Source of the DNA: Methylomonas koyamae
GTDB taxonomy: Bacteria > Pseudomonadota > Gammaproteobacteria > Methylococcales > Methylomonadaceae
Direction: 5' to 3'
Assembly: GCF_019669905.1 (NCBI RefSeq)
Contig: NZ_AP019777.1
Coordinates: 4,464,001 to 4,528,000, forward strand
DNA: 64,000 nt
Below the pieces are notes generated by a model. The model was given only the letters and a program-made list of their open reading frames with translations, searched no databases and was not told the DNA's origin. The translations under genes and the position numbers were made by a program. Below are positions 28,848-38,470 of the stretch, piece by piece; the stretch's first letter is position 1, and each line of letters starts with the position of its first letter.

Positions 28848-28973
28848 TTATTTTTCTTGTTTGGGAACGTAAATCGGTGGCGGACTATCCGGCATATATA
28901 AAGGTCCAGTTTGGCCGCAGGCCTGCAATAGCAGACACCATAGAATCACAGTAAGCAGTCGTTCGGTTGGCAT
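28848..28973 (-). CDS. lptM: LptM (YifL-like) small lipoprotein
   Basis: A 41-residue lipoprotein that in E. coli helps the LptD/E lipopolysaccharide translocon mature. The start used is the ATG giving MPTERLLTVILWCLLL, a short lipoprotein signal peptide; the lipobox LLQAC gives lipidated Cys18. The diagnostic sequence CGQTGPLYMP follows directly. A longer reading from 29042 would bury the signal sequence. It precedes lysA by 2 bp, exactly as in related genomes, and is below the size that many gene finders report. Confidence 0.88.
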   Translation of the reverse strand: MPTERLLTVILWCLLLQACGQTGPLYMPDSPPPIYVPKQEK

Positions 28974-29066
28974 GAGTAAAGAATACAGGTTACGTTGGTC
29001 GGCGGAATATACCATAGCCCGCAAACCGAAAGAACGCGGCACCGCCCGGCAAGCGGCGAGATCACG

Positions 29067-29090
29067 AAAAAAGGGGCTAACGCCCCTTTT
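29067..29090 (-). terminator. Intrinsic terminator of pilMNOPQ
   Basis: Stem AAAAGGGGC (29069-29077) with GCCCCTTTT (29082-29090) and a 4-base loop, with T-run on the minus strand. About 30 bases past the pilQ stop. It closes the pil operon before lptM, so aroK/aroB, which follow pilQ in many relatives, are absent here. Confidence 0.88.
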
Positions 29091-29119
29091 GCCCGACCGC
29101 GCCTTGACCAGGAAGGCAA

Positions 29120-31369
29120 CTATTTGGCGCTCAAAGATTCCTTGACAATTTTAGGCGTTATGAACACCAACAATTCTTTCTTGTTGTCGGTTTTTATGCT
29201 CTTTTTGAACATCCAACCGATGACCGGCAGATCGGATACCCAGGGCACGGTGTTGTACGAATCCTGCACCGTGGACTCGTAGATCCCGCCCAGGACCACG
29301 GTCTCGCCATCCTCGACCTGCACCTTGGTTTTCAACTGCCGGGTATCGATCGGTACGGTAGCATTGCCGCCTGTCGCCAGCGGCGTACCCGGCGAATCCT
29401 TTTTGATATCTAGTTGCATAATCACACTGCCGCTCGGCGTAATTTGCGGAGTGACGTTCAGTTCCAACACTGCGTCGACCAACTGCGTGACCGGGCCGGT
29501 TGCCTGGCTTTGGGTTTGATAAGGAATCTGCACACCCTGTTTGATCGAAGCCTGCACCCGGTCACTGGTCATGACGCGCGGGTTGGATACCAATTCACCC
29601 TTGCCGTCGTCTTGCAAAGCATTGATTTCCAGATTCAATAAGTAGTCTGCGCCCCTCGCCAGAGTCAACGCCAACGCCCCCCCGCTGGAAGCGGCCAATG
29701 CCGATCCCAGATCCGCCAAAATTTGCGAGTTTTCACTCGTATCGACACCGGCGCCGGTCATACCGTATTGCGTCCCGCCGTTGACGTCGGTCTTATGGGC
29801 GACGCCAAATTTGGTTCCCAAATTCTGGGCAAAAGAGGTATCGGCAATCACAATGCGCGACTCGATCAACACCTGCCGAACCGGAACGTCCAGCAATTTG
29901 ATCATCTTGCGCACATCCTCCATCGCTTTCGCAGTGTCTTTAACGATCAAGGTATTGGTCCGCGCATCGACTATCGCGGTACCGCGCGGCGACAACAACC
30001 GCATACTCGCCGCCCCGCCCAATGCACCGGCTTGGCCGCCGACACCCAAGCCGGAGGGGCTGGAAGTAGCTCCACCGCCGCATCCGCCAGCACCACCGCT
30101 AGAACCGCCTGCTCCCGACTGTCCGCCTTGGGAATTATTGCCAATACCCATCAGTACGCCACAGATTTCTGAAGCTTTAGCGTAATTGATCTGGATATTT
30201 TCGGTTTTTAACGGCTCCAGCTCTTCGAAAATTTTCTTCGAGTCCAGTTCTTCCTGCTCGATTTTCATAATCTCGGCCACCGGCGCCACCATTACCACGT
30301 TACCGTTTTGCCGTTTCGCTAATCCTTTGGCTTTTAGTATCAATTCTAAAGCCTGATCCCAAGGCACATCGTTCAAGCGCAACGTGACGTTACCGGCCAC
30401 CGAATCGGCGGCGATAATGTTCAACTCGGTAAAATCGGCGAGAATCTGCAACACCGAGCGAACCTCGATATCTTGAAAATTCAAAGACAGCTTGTTGCCG
30501 ACATAGGGAAACTTTTCCTTTTGTTGAGCTTCCTTTTCCGCCGGAGTCAGCGGCCGAAACTCCACCGTCAACAAGTTATCCGCTTGATACGACGAGTAGT
30601 CGTAATTGCCGTTGCTCGGCGTTATGGTGATGTTGACGCTATCGCCCTTCGGCACCGCCTCGATTCTTTGCACGGGCGTAGCGAAGTCCGACACGTCGAA
30701 GTTCTTGACCAAGGATTCCGGCAAACGGGTGTTCAGAAAATTCAATACCACTTTGCCGCCGCTCTGTTTGGTATCCACCACGGTATTGGCTGCGGACAAG
30801 CCCAGCAACAGACGCCCTTCGCCATTCGGCCCGCGCCTGAAGTCGATACTCTTGATATTTTGCTCAGGCAAAAACTTGCTTATGGCGGAATTCTTAACCG
30901 CAGATGGCGCTTGTTGGACTGTGCTATTGACAGCGGAAACCGTACCGGCCGATTTTAAAATCACGTAATACTTGTCGCCTTCCACCCGGGTTTCGTAGGG
31001 AACCTTCTCGACCAGGTTGATAATGACCCGGGTGCGGCCCGACGCCTCCACCACGTATACGGTACCGGCCGCACCTTGATTGATCGGAAAACTTTTTTTC
31101 GCCAGATTACTTTTGACGCCGGCAAAATCCAATGCAATTCTGGACGGATTATCGGTTTGAAAAATTTTCGGTTCAACCAAGCCGCCGCTGGTTTCCAACT
31201 GAATTTGGACTTGGTTACCGGCCAAAGAAGAAAACTCCAGATTATTGATTGCCGCATCTTCGGCACGTACCGATAACCCTGCCAACCACAACACCAGAAA
31301 CAAAAGGCATTGTTGGCTCGCCAACCGTCCCAATCCAATCCGTACGTTACTATTTAGTTCAATGCTCAT
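29120..31369 (-). CDS. pilQ: PilQ, type IV pilus secretin
   Basis: Outer-membrane secretin through which the type IV pilus leaves the cell. 749 residues: signal peptide (1-36), two AMIN peptidoglycan-binding domains (about 40-140 and 170-270), N0/STN domain (about 290-365), N1 domain (about 388-485) and secretin core (about 530-745, with VPWVSDLPVIGWMFK). An unusual glycine/serine-rich loop of about 45 residues (409-455) interrupts N1 and contains a cysteine (Cys430) besides Cys403. Last gene of pilMNOPQ, 3 bp after pilP, followed by a terminator. Confidence 0.97.
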   Translation of the reverse strand: MSIELNSNVRIGLGRLASQQCLLFLVLWLAGLSVRAEDAAINNLEFSSLAGNQVQIQLETSGGLVEPKIFQTDNPSRIALDFAGVKSNLAKKSFPINQGAAGTVYVVEASGRTRVIINLVEKVPYETRVEGDKYYVILKSAGTVSAVNSTVQQAPSAVKNSAISKFLPEQNIKSIDFRRGPNGEGRLLLGLSAANTVVDTKQSGGKVVLNFLNTRLPESLVKNFDVSDFATPVQRIEAVPKGDSVNITITPSNGNYDYSSYQADNLLTVEFRPLTPAEKEAQQKEKFPYVGNKLSLNFQDIEVRSVLQILADFTELNIIAADSVAGNVTLRLNDVPWDQALELILKAKGLAKRQNGNVVMVAPVAEIMKIEQEELDSKKIFEELEPLKTENIQINYAKASEICGVLMGIGNNSQGGQSGAGGSSGGAGGCGGGATSSPSGLGVGGQAGALGGAASMRLLSPRGTAIVDARTNTLIVKDTAKAMEDVRKMIKLLDVPVRQVLIESRIVIADTSFAQNLGTKFGVAHKTDVNGGTQYGMTGAGVDTSENSQILADLGSALAASSGGALALTLARGADYLLNLEINALQDDGKGELVSNPRVMTSDRVQASIKQGVQIPYQTQSQATGPVTQLVDAVLELNVTPQITPSGSVIMQLDIKKDSPGTPLATGGNATVPIDTRQLKTKVQVEDGETVVLGGIYESTVQDSYNTVPWVSDLPVIGWMFKKSIKTDNKKELLVFITPKIVKESLSAK

Positions 31370-31372
31370 TAT

Positions 31373-31915
31373 TTATAACCCTTTGTCATCGGCCATCGCC
31401 AACGCGGACTGTTGTTCGCGCCAGGAGCCCGGTTTGTCCGGAACGATTTCCATCAGCTCTATCCTGTCGTCGAGAATGCGCAAAATTTTGCCGTAGTTTT
31501 GCCCCATGTGGTTACCTACTTGCACCCGGTGTATGGTCCCGTCATTCGCCCTGACCAACCCCCAAAGCCCGCTCTCGTTGCGCAGAGTACCCACCATGCG
31601 CAAGGTATCCAGCGGATAAGCCTCCAGCTCTTCCTTTCGCCGTTCGATGTCGGGATGAATGCCGCTGACCCCGGATACGTCGACGTTACTGTCTTCGTTG
31701 GCTCTCTCGCTCGGCCGAAACGGGTCGCGCAAACCGTCCGGCTTGAAAATAAACGACTCTACCACTTTGATTTCCGGCAAAGGCTCGATCGGCGCCTTGG
31801 GACGCGCCTTGACTTCCTGAATATACTTATTCAGATCGCTGACATCGTCGCCGCCGCAGCCACCCAACAGCAACAGCGCCAAACACGCCGGAGCGATTCT
31901 GCATTCAACGCCCAT
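31373..31915 (-). CDS. pilP: PilP, type IV pilus inner-membrane lipoprotein
   Basis: Lipoprotein that links the PilN-PilO inner-membrane ring to the PilQ secretin. About 180 residues with a lipobox LLLGGC near residue 20. The disordered segment after it (EVKARPKAPIEPLPEIK) and the following FKPDGLRDPFRP motif are diagnostic; the beta-domain with ESGLWGLVRANDGTIHRV completes the fold. The ATG at 31915 overlaps the pilO stop (TGATG); a GTG one codon upstream is an alternative. It precedes pilQ by 3 bp. Confidence 0.95.
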   Translation of the reverse strand: MGVECRIAPACLALLLLGGCGGDDVSDLNKYIQEVKARPKAPIEPLPEIKVVESFIFKPDGLRDPFRPSERANEDSNVDVSGVSGIHPDIERRKEELEAYPLDTLRMVGTLRNESGLWGLVRANDGTIHRVQVGNHMGQNYGKILRILDDRIELMEIVPDKPGSWREQQSALAMADDKGL

Positions 31916-32538
31916 CACTGACCTCTCCGTTTTTTCGCTGCCGCAGCACCGGCTTGCGCGGACTCGCCCTCGTTATAGGTTTTGATCGTCGCCGACATGC
32001 TCATCCCGTCTTTGCCGTCTTTACCCAACGGCGTAATTTGCACGTCGTGTACCGTAACGATACGAGGCAAGGAAGCCAAGCCGCTGACAAACAAGCCCAG
32101 TTCCTCGTATTTACCGAGTACCTGGATGCTGATCGGCAATTCGGAATAAAACTCGCGATTGATCTCGCCGCCGGGCTGGAACAATTTGAACTCCAAGCCG
32201 CTAGCCAGACCGGTCTGAGAAATATCCACCAACAAACTGGCAACCTCGGCTTTGGTCGGCATCTGTTTCAACATATCGCCCAACGAGGCCTCGATCTGCT
32301 CCAACTGGTCGCGGTAGTCCTGCAAATTGATCGCTTTCTTCTGCTTAACTTCGAACGCACTCTTCAAACTGGCCTCTTGTTTTTCCAAAGCATCCAGTTC
32401 ATCCAGTTGCGGAATCGTTACAAAATACACGCCGGCAGCACCGGTCAACAGTGCAAATATAACGATGACGATAATTTTCAGCGGCGTCGGCCAGCTACCG
32501 GCGGCGTTTATGTCCCAATTGACTTCCGACAAATTCAT
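31915..32538 (-). CDS. pilO: PilO, type IV pilus alignment protein
   Basis: Bitopic inner-membrane protein that forms heterodimers with PilN in the pilus alignment subcomplex. 207 residues: short cytoplasmic N terminus, one membrane helix (about 23-42, IVIVIFALLTGAAGVYFV), a coiled coil (about 50-90) and a ferredoxin-like periplasmic domain. The basic tail KKRRGQ is normal for the family. It overlaps pilN by 4 bp and pilP by one. Ordinary in length and order. Confidence 0.95.
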   Translation of the reverse strand: MNLSEVNWDINAAGSWPTPLKIIVIVIFALLTGAAGVYFVTIPQLDELDALEKQEASLKSAFEVKQKKAINLQDYRDQLEQIEASLGDMLKQMPTKAEVASLLVDISQTGLASGLEFKLFQPGGEINREFYSELPISIQVLGKYEELGLFVSGLASLPRIVTVHDVQITPLGKDGKDGMSMSATIKTYNEGESAQAGAAAAKKRRGQ

Positions 32539-33107
32539 TTAGCCGCCCCTCCCTGAGCCTTATCGGCTTTCTTGCCCTGTTTAGCCGTCAAGGTAAAGTC
32601 ATTCATCGTGCCGCTTTTTTTACCTTCGCCGCGAATCACTGTAAGCACCGAACTGTTCAACCACTGCGAACTATCTATCGCCCGCATATAAGCCGACACG
32701 CGGGCGTTGGATTCGGCTTTGCCGTCTAACGTCAACAGCGAACCCGCTTGGACAAACTTGGTCAGATAGACCCCTTCGGGCGTAGTTTTGGCCAACTCTT
32801 CGAACAGATGCACAATTTCCGGTCGGCTTTCCTGCAACTTTTGAATGACTTCGATCTTGGTCAACAGCTTATTTTTCTTGTCTTCGATTTCTTTGATTTC
32901 CTGAATACGCTTGTCCAGAACGGCAATTTCGTTTTGCAGCATCGTGTTGCGTAAGGTTTGGTATTCCTTCAAGCCCTCTATGTATAAATAGACCGCTACC
33001 AAAACGCACGCCGTCGCCAATATTCCGGCGCCGATACCGGCAACGAATTCCTGTTGCCGCCGTTTCCTGAGCTCCTCTCGCCAAGGCAGTAAGTTAATTC
33101 TGGCCAT
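32535..33107 (-). CDS. pilN: PilN, type IV pilus alignment protein
   Basis: Bitopic inner-membrane partner of PilO whose cytoplasmic tail binds PilM. The start giving MARINLLPWREELRK is chosen because INLLPWR is the conserved PilM-binding motif and because the ATG overlaps the pilM stop (TAATG). 190 residues: motif at 4-10, membrane helix (about 23-45), coiled coil (about 55-95) and a periplasmic domain. Overlaps pilO by 4 bp. Confidence 0.95.
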   Translation of the reverse strand: MARINLLPWREELRKRRQQEFVAGIGAGILATACVLVAVYLYIEGLKEYQTLRNTMLQNEIAVLDKRIQEIKEIEDKKNKLLTKIEVIQKLQESRPEIVHLFEELAKTTPEGVYLTKFVQAGSLLTLDGKAESNARVSAYMRAIDSSQWLNSSVLTVIRGEGKKSGTMNDFTLTAKQGKKADKAQGGAAK

Positions 33108-34168
33108 TAGTCGAAACTCCTTAACGCCAAGCCGCAAGCGATCATCATCGCCGGCGTATCGTTACTGAGACTTTGCGGCTTAACCCGATTGGACAGCGCC
33201 ATATTGATAAACGGATTGGCGATATAAGACGGTATGCCCAAATCGCGTTCGACCAATTTGTCCAAACCCGCGATAGATGCGCAGCCGCCGGCGAGAATTA
33301 ACGCATCCACGCCGCGGTTGGCACTGGACGAAACGAAAAACTGCAATGACCGGGCAATTTGCTGCAACATGGCTTTTTTGAACGGTTCCAACACATCTGC
33401 CGCATAGTTGTCGGGCAAGCCGCCATGTTTTTTGGCTAATCCCGCCTCTTCGTAGGAAAGTCCGTAGCGGCGCTGGATTTCCTCAGTCAATTGTTTGCCG
33501 CCGAACCCCTGCTCGCGAGTGTAAACCGTCTTTCCGGCATGCAATATATTCAATGAGGTCATCGTGGCGCCGATATCGGCAATCGCCACGGTCATGTCGC
33601 CGGTCCCCTCCGGTAGCTGGTCCACCAGCAACGAAAATGCGTTTTCCATGGCGAATGCCTCGACATCGACCACTACAGTCTTCAGTCCGGCATAGGCCAA
33701 CGCGGCAACGCGGTCTTCGATATTTTCCCGCCGGGAAGCGGCGAGCAATACGTCGACCATGTCCGGATTGCTTTTGGTAACGCCTTGGACTTCGAAATCC
33801 AAATTTACCTCGTCCAGCGAATACGGAATATATTGGTCCGCTTCGACCATAATCTGTTCTTCCATCTCGGCATCGGACAACGACGCCGGCATCGATATGA
33901 TCTTCGTCATCACCGAAGAGCCGGCGACGGCGACGCTGGCGTGCTTGGCTTTAGTGCCGGACTGTTTGACTGCGGCCTTGATCGCTCCGCCAATTTGCTC
34001 GACATTAGTGATATTCTTGTCGACGATGGCATCCTGGGGTAGCGGCACGACGGCGTAACTCTCGACTTTGTATCGCGCCCCGGCTCTACTTAGCTCCAAC
34101 AACTTTACCGCCGCAGTACTGATGTCCACACCCAACACGGCCGACGGATTCCTGCTGAACCAGCTCAT
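33107..34168 (-). CDS. pilM: PilM, actin-like type IV pilus assembly protein
   Basis: Cytoplasmic actin-like ATPase-fold protein that docks on the PilN tail and organises the pilus machine. About 353 residues. FtsA-like phosphate loops are visible: VLGVDISTAAVKLLEL near the start and IADIGATMTSLNIL in the middle, with LILAGGCASIAGL late. The ATG at 34168 is preferred over a TTG two codons upstream. First gene of pilMNOPQ, divergent from PBP1A across about 210 bp; a TATACT element at 34249-34254 (minus) may be its -10. Confidence 0.95.
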   Translation of the reverse strand: MSWFSRNPSAVLGVDISTAAVKLLELSRAGARYKVESYAVVPLPQDAIVDKNITNVEQIGGAIKAAVKQSGTKAKHASVAVAGSSVMTKIISMPASLSDAEMEEQIMVEADQYIPYSLDEVNLDFEVQGVTKSNPDMVDVLLAASRRENIEDRVAALAYAGLKTVVVDVEAFAMENAFSLLVDQLPEGTGDMTVAIADIGATMTSLNILHAGKTVYTREQGFGGKQLTEEIQRRYGLSYEEAGLAKKHGGLPDNYAADVLEPFKKAMLQQIARSLQFFVSSSANRGVDALILAGGCASIAGLDKLVERDLGIPSYIANPFINMALSNRVKPQSLSNDTPAMMIACGLALRSFD

Positions 34169-34377
34169 GAACAAACCCTTTTTGAATCATAAAAGACTAA
34201 ACTTAGCTCGCACAGCACAACCTCGGCTCGCAGAAGCTCTACGGGCCAAGTATAGATGGTTTTTTTATTTTCATCCTGTTAGATGAACCACTTTATAAGT
34301 AACTTTAGCTTATCGGACACATGTGCAGGAATTTCCTGAACCGATATCTGGAAATTCCCTAGCGCATTTTTACTGCT

Positions 34378-36726
34378 GTGCCGATTAAAAAAGCTCCGAA
34401 ATCAGGCTCTTTGCTAAAGTCGCTGATCAAGTGGCTAGTCTTTTTCGTTTTTGCGTTTTTTGCCACGTTCGCCGTGGCGAGTTATTTTTTCTTTGTCGAG
34501 CTCGACAAAGAACTGCCGGACATCGAGCAGTTGCAAAACGTGCAATACCAGATGCCTTTCAGCATCTACAGCCAGGACAATTTGTTGATAGGCCAATTCG
34601 GCGAAAAACGCCGAATCCCGCTAACCATCGGCAAAGTACCGCCGCAACAAATCAAGGCTTTTATCGCCGCGGAAGACGACCGGTTTTTCACCCACATCGG
34701 CATCGACCCGACCGGTTTGGCTCGGGCAGCCACCCAACTTGTAATGACCGGCAAAAAACGCCAAGGCGGCAGCACCATTACCATGCAAGTTGCGCGTAAT
34801 TTTTTGCTGAGTAACGAGAAAACCTATTTGCGCAAACTCAAGGAAATCCTGCTGGCCTTGAAAATCGAACGCCGCTACTCCAAGGACCAGATACTGGAAC
34901 TTTATCTGAACAAGATCTATATGGGCCAACGCGCATACGGTCTGGCCGCGGCCGCTCAAACTTACTACGGCAAGGACCTTGCCGAATTGAGCCTTGCCCA
35001 ACAAGCCATGATCGCCGGACTGCCCAAGGCCCCATCCATATACAATCCGATCACCAATCCCGAACGCGCGCTGCAACGACGCAATTACGTGTTACGGCGC
35101 ATGCTGGAATTAAAACACATCGACGAAAACAGTTACCGATCGGCGCTCGGCACGGCCGACGACGCTGCTTTGCAACCGGTTAACGTCGAATTTCAAGCGC
35201 CTTACGTCGCCGAAATGGCCAGACAGGAAATCATGGCGCAATTCGGCGACTCGGCCTATACCCAGGGCCTGAAAGTGTATACCACCGTACCCAGCGAATT
35301 TCAGCGCGCTGCCGACCGCGCATTGCAGCAAGCCGTACACGAATACGACGAACGCCACGGCTACCGCGGCCCATCGTTCAAAAACGCACGCAGGGAGGGC
35401 GCCACGTTGACGGATAGCATTATCGGCGACTGCCGCCAGGCGCAAATCGTCGAAATCGCCGAATCCGGCATTACCGCAAAAATTCACAACGGCAACCAGA
35501 TTCAGGTAGACCGCCATAATCTCGAATGGGCAATGCGCACCAATTCCCGTCGGCTACCGCTGCAAGCCGGTGACATCATTTGGGTCAGACAACTCGAGGA
35601 TGGCGAATGGGCGCTGACCCAAGTACCGGAAGTGGAAGGCGCATTTGCAGCATTGAATCCAAACAACGGCGCGATTCTAGCGCTCTCCGGCGGCTTCGAT
35701 TTCTACCACAGCAAATACAATCGCGCCACGCAGTCCAAACGCCAACCCGGCTCCGGATTCAAACCAATCATTTACACCGCGGCTTTAGAGAAAGGATTTA
35801 CGCCGGCCAGCATCATAAACGACGCACCGATCGTGATCGAAGACCCTTCGCAGGAAAACGACTGGCGACCGGAAAACTACAACCGCCGTTACCTCGGCCC
35901 GACACCGTTGCGGGTTGCGCTACGCGAATCTATAAACCTGGTGTCGATCCGACTATTGCAGCAAATCGGCATTCCCCAAGCCATCGACACCGCAAAGCGC
36001 TTCGGATTCGATAAAGACCAGCTACCCGGCACCTTATCGCTGGCCCTGGGCAGCGGTTACGCCTCACCGCTAAGAATGGCAGCCGCATACGCGGTTTTCG
36101 CCAACGGCGGCTTTCTGGTAACGCCCTACCTGATCGAACGCATCGAAGACAATGAAGGCAATGTTCTGTTTCAAGCCCAACCGGCGACAGCCTGTGCCGA
36201 TTGCAGCGAAACCCCAAATTTGCAAGGCACCGCGTCAGCGCGGGCGATCTCGGCGAAAACCAACTTCCTGATAAACAGCTTACTGCGCGATGTCGTCCAA
36301 CGCGGTACTGCGACGCAAGCCAAACAATTGGGTCGTAACGATCTGGCCGGAAAAACCGGCACCACCAACGAACAGAGGGATGCTTGGTTCAACGGCTTTG
36401 CCACCGGTATCGTCGCCTCGGCCTGGATCGGTTACGACAACTCGCTACCGCTTGGCCACGGGGAAACCGGAGGCAAAGTTGCATTACCGATGTGGATTAA
36501 ATTCATTCGCGCGGTGCAACACCATTTTCCAGAAAAACCGGAATCCGTACCCGACGGCATCGTGCAAGCCTATATCAATCCCCGCGACGGCTTGTTACTA
36601 GATCCGAACGAAAAAGGCGGGATATGGGAATATTTTACTGCGGAAACCGTACCGACGACGTTGTCGACACCGGCTCAACCGGAAGAAGACTTGGAAGAGG
36701 AATTTAACGAGGAAGGATTGTTCTGA
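34378..36726 (+). CDS. mrcA: Penicillin-binding protein 1A
   Basis: Bifunctional peptidoglycan synthase, 782 residues, anchored in the inner membrane by a helix at about 17-40. The glycosyltransferase (GT51) domain has catalytic Glu99 in AAEDDRFFTHIG and the RQGGSTITMQ motif; an OB-like insert follows; the transpeptidase domain has SGFK (nucleophile serine), SIN and KTGTTNE. The C terminus is acidic (EEDLEEEFNEEGLF). The start is GTG. Divergence from pilM at this locus is the conserved gammaproteobacterial arrangement. Confidence 0.96.
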   Translation: MPIKKAPKSGSLLKSLIKWLVFFVFAFFATFAVASYFFFVELDKELPDIEQLQNVQYQMPFSIYSQDNLLIGQFGEKRRIPLTIGKVPPQQIKAFIAAEDDRFFTHIGIDPTGLARAATQLVMTGKKRQGGSTITMQVARNFLLSNEKTYLRKLKEILLALKIERRYSKDQILELYLNKIYMGQRAYGLAAAAQTYYGKDLAELSLAQQAMIAGLPKAPSIYNPITNPERALQRRNYVLRRMLELKHIDENSYRSALGTADDAALQPVNVEFQAPYVAEMARQEIMAQFGDSAYTQGLKVYTTVPSEFQRAADRALQQAVHEYDERHGYRGPSFKNARREGATLTDSIIGDCRQAQIVEIAESGITAKIHNGNQIQVDRHNLEWAMRTNSRRLPLQAGDIIWVRQLEDGEWALTQVPEVEGAFAALNPNNGAILALSGGFDFYHSKYNRATQSKRQPGSGFKPIIYTAALEKGFTPASIINDAPIVIEDPSQENDWRPENYNRRYLGPTPLRVALRESINLVSIRLLQQIGIPQAIDTAKRFGFDKDQLPGTLSLALGSGYASPLRMAAAYAVFANGGFLVTPYLIERIEDNEGNVLFQAQPATACADCSETPNLQGTASARAISAKTNFLINSLLRDVVQRGTATQAKQLGRNDLAGKTGTTNEQRDAWFNGFATGIVASAWIGYDNSLPLGHGETGGKVALPMWIKFIRAVQHHFPEKPESVPDGIVQAYINPRDGLLLDPNEKGGIWEYFTAETVPTTLSTPAQPEEDLEEEFNEEGLF

Positions 36727-36744
36727 CAGTGGCCGACACTCAAA

Positions 36745-36764
36745 GCCGCCAAAAGCTTGGCGGC
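36745..36764. terminator. Hairpin between convergent mrcA and rpmE
   Basis: GCCGCCAA (36745-36752) pairs with TTGGCGGC (36757-36764), 4-base loop, between the two convergent stop codons. No U-run follows on either strand, so it is only a plausible bidirectional terminator. Confidence 0.4.
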
Positions 36765-36786
36765 CGAGCGCAAGCCGGAAACGATA

Positions 36787-36987
36787 TTATTTTCCGAATT
36801 TTTTGCGGAATTTATCCACGCGGCCGGAAGTATCGACTACGCGTTGCTTACCGGTATAAAACGGATGGCACGAAGAACATACTTCGATATGCAAATCGGA
36901 ACCCAATACGGAACCGGTTTGGAAAGTATTGCCGCAACCGCATGTCACGGTGATTTGTTTATATTGTGGATGAATTTCTGGTTTCAT
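36787..36987 (-). CDS. rpmE: Ribosomal protein L31 (zinc-binding type)
   Basis: Large-subunit ribosomal protein of 66 residues. The start giving [14 protein letters not shown] is the canonical one; the longer reading from 37014 has no support. The zinc ligands of the C+ type are all present: Cys16, Cys18, Cys37 and Cys40 (TCGCG and CSSCH). Such L31 serves as a zinc store and is replaced by a C- paralog under zinc starvation in some bacteria; no paralog is in the window. It is monocistronic with a sigma-70 promoter 50 bp upstream. Confidence 0.95.
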   Translation of the reverse strand: MKPEIHPQYKQITVTCGCGNTFQTGSVLGSDLHIEVCSSCHPFYTGKQRVVDTSGRVDKFRKKFGK

Positions 36988-37035
36988 AGCGCTCACATAC
37001 CCTTTTCGGGACACATACTTGATAGAGAACTGCTT

Positions 37036-37064
37036 ATGATACGATTTAGCTAACGGTTCCGCAA
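37036..37064 (-). promoter_or_regulatory. Sigma-70 promoter of rpmE
   Basis: Minus strand: TTGCGG (37059-37064), 17-bp spacer, TATCAT (37036-37041). It lies about 50 bp upstream of the rpmE ATG, behind the ampG stop. Confidence 0.6.
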
Positions 37065-37096
37065 GCCGAAGGCAAGCGCGGCGGTTAATTTCGATT

Positions 37097-38434
37097 TTAT
37101 GGCGTGGCAGGCCGGGACCGCATCAACAATATCACCAAGACAATTGCCGGCACACCGATAACAGCGGAGTACACGAAAAAAGCGGCGTAACCAAACTCGG
37201 CGACCAAATCCCCTGAAATACTTCCAATCAGCTTAGCCGGCAAAGTCATCAAAGAGCTGAACAGCGCGTACTGAGTTGCAGTGTAAGCGGAATTCGTCAA
37301 ACTCGACAAATAGGCAATGAACGCAGCCGAGGCTATGCCGCCGCTTAAGTTGTCCGCACTAATCACTCCGGCCAACAACAGGATATCCGGCTTCGCCAGC
37401 GCCAAAGCGGCAAACAGCAAGTTGGTTGCAGCAACGATCACCGCACCGAACAGCAGCGGACGCATAATGCCGAAGCGCGCCACCAGCACGCCACCGACCG
37501 AGGTACCGACGATAGTCATCAGAAAACCGAACACCTTGGTGACGTCGGCGATATCCTTTTTGCTGAACCCCAGCTCCAAATAAAACGGATTCGCCATAAT
37601 CCCCATTGCAATATCGCTCATCTTATAGACCGCGATCAGCAGCAAAATCCGCGCGCCGCTCCTGCCGTTGCGTTGGAAAAACTCGACAAACGGACCGACA
37701 ACGGCGTCCGAGAACCAACGCAACAATCTGGTAGGCAAGGCGCCCGACTCGGACAAACCAAGCGCAATCTCCACGCTTTGCTCGATCCGCCCGACCCGCT
37801 CATCCTCCAGCCGAATCGGCTCCGGCGCCAACAACGTCGCCACCATACCGATGGACATCGCCAGCGCCATAACCTGATAAGCCACGGCCCAGTTCTGGTA
37901 TTCCGCGATATAAAACACTCCAGCCCCGGCAAGCAACAGCGAAAGGCGGTAGCCGAATACGTACGTCGCCGCCATCGCGCCTTGCAGTTCCGGCGCCACA
38001 ATTTCAATCCGATAAGCATCGATTGCAACGTCTTGAGTCGCGGAGCAGAACGCCACCCAAACAGCCAACCAAGCCATGCGCGTCAACTCTTGGTGAATAT
38101 CCAAGCCGCTCATAGCAAACAAGCCCAACGCTATACCGACCTGAGCGCCGAATATCCAGCCACGCCGTTTACCCAGCCATCGGCATAACAGCGGGAACGG
38201 CAAGCGATCGACCACCGGCGCCCATAAAACTTTCACCGAATACGCAACGCCGACCAAGCTGAAATAGCCGATTAGGGATAACGACACATCCTCGTCAGCC
38301 AACCATGCCGACAAGGTCGATGAAGTCAATGAAAATGGCAGACCGGCTGAAAAGCCTAGAAAGATCATTCCCAGCACGCGCGGCCGGGAATATATAGAGA
38401 AAGCGTTGCGCCAACTGCTTACAGCTTTCGCCAC
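37097..38434 (-). CDS. ampG: AmpG-like muropeptide permease (MFS)
   Basis: Inner-membrane major facilitator protein, 445 residues, with about 12 hydrophobic helices. It opens with [20 protein letters not shown], the AmpG signature, followed by [16 protein letters not shown] and an [14 protein letters not shown] block characteristic of GlcNAc-anhydroMurNAc peptide importers. In this role it recycles cell wall fragments from the periplasm. It follows nhaD by 36 bp and may share its transcript. No ampR or beta-lactamase gene lies nearby, so a resistance role is not suggested by context. Confidence 0.85.
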   Translation of the reverse strand: MAKAVSSWRNAFSIYSRPRVLGMIFLGFSAGLPFSLTSSTLSAWLADEDVSLSLIGYFSLVGVAYSVKVLWAPVVDRLPFPLLCRWLGKRRGWIFGAQVGIALGLFAMSGLDIHQELTRMAWLAVWVAFCSATQDVAIDAYRIEIVAPELQGAMAATYVFGYRLSLLLAGAGVFYIAEYQNWAVAYQVMALAMSIGMVATLLAPEPIRLEDERVGRIEQSVEIALGLSESGALPTRLLRWFSDAVVGPFVEFFQRNGRSGARILLLIAVYKMSDIAMGIMANPFYLELGFSKKDIADVTKVFGFLMTIVGTSVGGVLVARFGIMRPLLFGAVIVAATNLLFAALALAKPDILLLAGVISADNLSGGIASAAFIAYLSSLTNSAYTATQYALFSSLMTLPAKLIGSISGDLVAEFGYAAFFVYSAVIGVPAIVLVILLMRSRPATP

Positions 38435-38470
38435 ACGCTTTCTCTAATACCTCAAGCGGGTGAATCTAAA

